The position numbers and the translations under genes were made by a program. Below are positions 62,077 through 64,000 of a DNA stretch of 64,000 nt, in pieces. Every line of letters starts with the position of its first letter. Positions within the stretch are counted from its first letter, which is position 1. Source of the stretch: Streptomyces physcomitrii (GTDB taxonomy: Bacteria > Actinomycetota > Actinomycetes > Streptomycetales > Streptomycetaceae); assembly GCF_012273655.1 (NCBI RefSeq), contig NZ_JAAWWP010000009.1:124001-188000 (forward strand). The letters run 5' to 3'. The notes below the pieces were generated by a model. That model made no database searches, was not told the origin of the DNA, and was given only the letters and a program-made list of their open reading frames with translations.

Positions 62077-64000
62077 GTGTCCAAACTGACCGACGTGCCC
62101 AAGCGGATCCTGATCGGGCGCGCACTGCGCAGCGACCGGCTGGGGGAGACCCTCCTGTCCAAGCGCATCGCCCTCCCCGTGTTCGCCTCGGACCCCCTGT
62201 CGTCCGTGGCGTACGCGCCGGGAGAAGTGCTCCTGGTCCTGTCCATCGCGGGTGTCTCGGCCTACCACTTCAGCCCCTGGATCGCGGTCGCGGTCGTGGT
62301 GCTGATGTTCACCGTCGTCGCCTCCTACCGGCAGAACGTCCACGCCTACCCGAGCGGCGGCGGCGACTACGAGGTGGCCAACACCAACCTCGGCCCCAAG
62401 GCGGGCCTCACGGTGGCCAGCGCCCTGCTCGTCGACTACGTGCTCACCGTCGCGGTGTCCATCTCCTCCGGGGTGGAGAACCTCGGCTCGGCGATCCCCT
62501 TCGTCGTGGAGAACAAGGTCCTCTGCGCCGTCGCGATCATCGTCCTGCTGACCCTGATGAACCTCCGCGGGGTCAAGGAGTCCGGCAAGCTCTTCGCGAT
62601 CCCCACGTACGTCTTCGTCGCCGGTGTCTTCCTGATGATCGTCTGGGGCGCCGTCAAGGGCCTCCTCATGGACGAGACGCTGCGCGCCCCCACCTCGGTC
62701 TACGAGATCAAGCCCGAGCACCAGGGCCTCGCCGGCTTCGCGCTGGTCTTCCTGCTGCTGCGCGCCTTCTCCTCCGGCTGCGCCGCGCTCACCGGCGTCG
62801 AGGCCATCAGCAACGGCGTCCCCGCCTTCCGCAAGCCCAAGAGCAGGAACGCCGCCACCACGCTGGCGATGATGGGCCTGCTCGCCGTCACCATGTTCTG
62901 CGGGATCATCGCGCTGGCCGCCGCCTCCAAGGTGCGGATGGCCGAGAACCCGGCCAAGGACCTCTTCAAGGACGGCGTCCCGGTCGGCGAGGGCTATGTC
63001 CAGGACCCGGTGATCTCACAGGTCGCCGCCGCCGTCTTCGGTGACGGAACGTTCTTCTTCATCGTCCTCGCCGCGGCCACCGCCCTGGTCCTCTTCCTCG
63101 CCGCGAACACCGCCTACAACGGCTTCCCGCTGCTCGGCTCGATCCTCGCCCAGGACCGCTACCTGCCGCGCCAGCTGCACACCCGCGGCGACCGGCTCGC
63201 CTTCTCCAACGGCATCGTGCTGCTCGCCGGGGCCGCGGCCCTCCTGGTCGTCGTCTACGGCGCCGACTCGACCCGGCTGATCCAGCTCTACATCGTCGGC
63301 GTCTTCGTCTCCTTCACCCTCAGCCAGATCGGCATGGTCCGGCACTGGAACCGCCATCTGCGCAGCGAGCGCGACCAGGCCAAGCGCCGCCACATGCTGC
63401 GCTCCCGCGTCATCAACGCCTTCGGCGCCTTCTTCACCGGCCTGGTCCTGGTCGTCGTCCTGGTCACCAAGTTCACCCACGGCGCCTGGGTCGCCCTGCT
63501 CGGCATGGTGATCTTCTACGTCACGATGAGCGCGATCCGCCGCCACTACGACCGCGTCTCCGAGGAGATCTCGGCCCCCGAGGAACCCGCCGACGACATC
63601 GTCCGCCCCTCCCGGGTGCACTCCATCGTGCTCGTCTCCAAGATCCACCGCCCGACCCTGCGCGCCCTCGCCTACGCCAAGCTGATGCGCTCGGACACCC
63701 TGGAGGCGCTGAGCGTCAACGTCGACCCGGAGGAGACCAAGGCCCTGAAGGCCGAGTGGGACCGCCGCGGCATAGACGTCCCGCTCAAGGTCCTGGACTC
63801 GCCGTACCGCGAGATCACCCGCCCGATCATCGAGTACGTCAAGAGCCGCCGCCGCGAGTCCCCGCGCGACGCGGTGAGCGTGATCATCCCCGAGTACGTG
63901 GTCGGCCACTGGTACGAGCACCTGCTGCACAACCAGAGCGCGCTGCGCCTCAAGGGCAGGCTCCTGTTCACCAACGGCGTGATGGTCACCTCGGTGCCCT
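62077..64000 (+). CDS. KimA-like APC-superfamily potassium importer (3' end outside the window)
   Basis: At least 641 aa, with the stop beyond the window. About 12 transmembrane helices: 'LPVFASDPLSSVAYAPGEV', 'SYRQNVHAYPSGGGDYEVAN' and 'FSSGCAALTGVEAISNGVPA' closely resemble B. subtilis KimA (formerly YdaO), a high-affinity K+/H+ symporter inhibited by c-di-AMP. A cytoplasmic domain follows after residue 500 ('RVHSIVLVSKIHRPTLRALA'), similar to a universal-stress/nucleotide-binding fold. GTG start preceded by TACGAT at 7 nt. Divergent from the RCK pair and part of a potassium-linked neighbourhood with kdpDE. An older annotation would be 'amino acid permease'. Confidence 0.88.
   Translation, partial: MSKLTDVPKRILIGRALRSDRLGETLLSKRIALPVFASDPLSSVAYAPGEVLLVLSIAGVSAYHFSPWIAVAVVVLMFTVVASYRQNVHAYPSGGGDYEVANTNLGPKAGLTVASALLVDYVLTVAVSISSGVENLGSAIPFVVENKVLCAVAIIVLLTLMNLRGVKESGKLFAIPTYVFVAGVFLMIVWGAVKGLLMDETLRAPTSVYEIKPEHQGLAGFALVFLLLRAFSSGCAALTGVEAISNGVPAFRKPKSRNAATTLAMMGLLAVTMFCGIIALAAASKVRMAENPAKDLFKDGVPVGEGYVQDPVISQVAAAVFGDGTFFFIVLAAATALVLFLAANTAYNGFPLLGSILAQDRYLPRQLHTRGDRLAFSNGIVLLAGAAALLVVVYGADSTRLIQLYIVGVFVSFTLSQIGMVRHWNRHLRSERDQAKRRHMLRSRVINAFGAFFTGLVLVVVLVTKFTHGAWVALLGMVIFYVTMSAIRRHYDRVSEEISAPEEPADDIVRPSRVHSIVLVSKIHRPTLRALAYAKLMRSDTLEALSVNVDPEETKALKAEWDRRGIDVPLKVLDSPYREITRPIIEYVKSRRRESPRDAVSVIIPEYVVGHWYEHLLHNQSALRLKGRLLFTNGVMVTSVP

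Overview
The window is high-GC actinobacterial DNA, almost certainly the core chromosome of a Streptomyces. Third-position GC is very high, GTG starts and GTGA/ATGA overlaps are common, and whiH, hrdB, sepH, cutRS and a c-di-AMP riboswitch before an M23 peptidase are all present. From memory the gene order follows the S. coelicolor stretch around whiH (SCO5819), hrdB (SCO5820), parE (SCO5822), parC (SCO5836), ptsH (SCO5841), cutRS (SCO5862/5863) and dut (SCO5868). I saw no rRNA, tRNA, CRISPR array, insertion sequence, prophage or large biosynthetic cluster.

0-9 kb: a DUF4192 protein, an NrtR-like NUDIX regulator, an ABC ATPase-permease fusion with degenerate ATPase motifs, the sporulation regulator whiH with a sigma-WhiG-like promoter, the principal sigma factor hrdB, a secreted trypsin-like protease and a small DUF7455 protein. 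9-19 kb: topoisomerase IV subunit B, a NarL-type two-component pair preceded by a possible 39-aa ORF, a DUF485/sodium-solute symporter pair, and a convergent DcuS/DcuR-type two-component system. 19-31 kb: an iron-box-controlled sucrase/ferredoxin-like protein, two divergent citrate synthase homologues (one with an N-terminal HTH) sharing an AT-rich palindromic intergenic region, a VOC protein, a CobW GTPase, topoisomerase IV subunit A, an M16 peptidase pair, and an M23 peptidase behind a c-di-AMP riboswitch.

31-44 kb: a GntR/FCD regulator, HPr, a GNAT/acyl-CoA-synthetase-like protein acetyltransferase, DUF5998, a nucleotide pyrophosphatase/phosphodiesterase, thymidine kinase, a two-domain VOC protein, a rhodanese, septation protein SepH, a disordered membrane protein and a sugar-lactone oxidase. 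44-54 kb: coproporphyrin ferrochelatase, an inositol monophosphatase, cutRS, DUF4193, a conserved protein of unknown function, DUF3093, a thioesterase, dUTPase and DUF3710. 54-64 kb: a secreted alginate-lyase-like protein, kdpDE, an OB-fold protein, DUF3159, two TrkA/RCK proteins and a KimA-like potassium importer cut by the window end.

Two themes link the genes. One is growth and sporulation housekeeping: sigma factor, WhiH, SepH, decatenating topoisomerase, cell-wall peptidases. The other is potassium and osmotic control: KdpDE, a CeoB/CeoC-like RCK pair, KimA, and a c-di-AMP riboswitch elsewhere in the window. The order DUF4193-DUF3093-dut-DUF3710 ... OB-fold-DUF3159-RCK-RCK-permease matches, from memory, a block next to sigA in Mycobacterium (Rv2690c-Rv2703). 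The lyase and kdpDE interrupt that block here. Several genes carry a TAnnnT-like -10 element 6-8 nt before the start codon, which suggests leaderless mRNAs.
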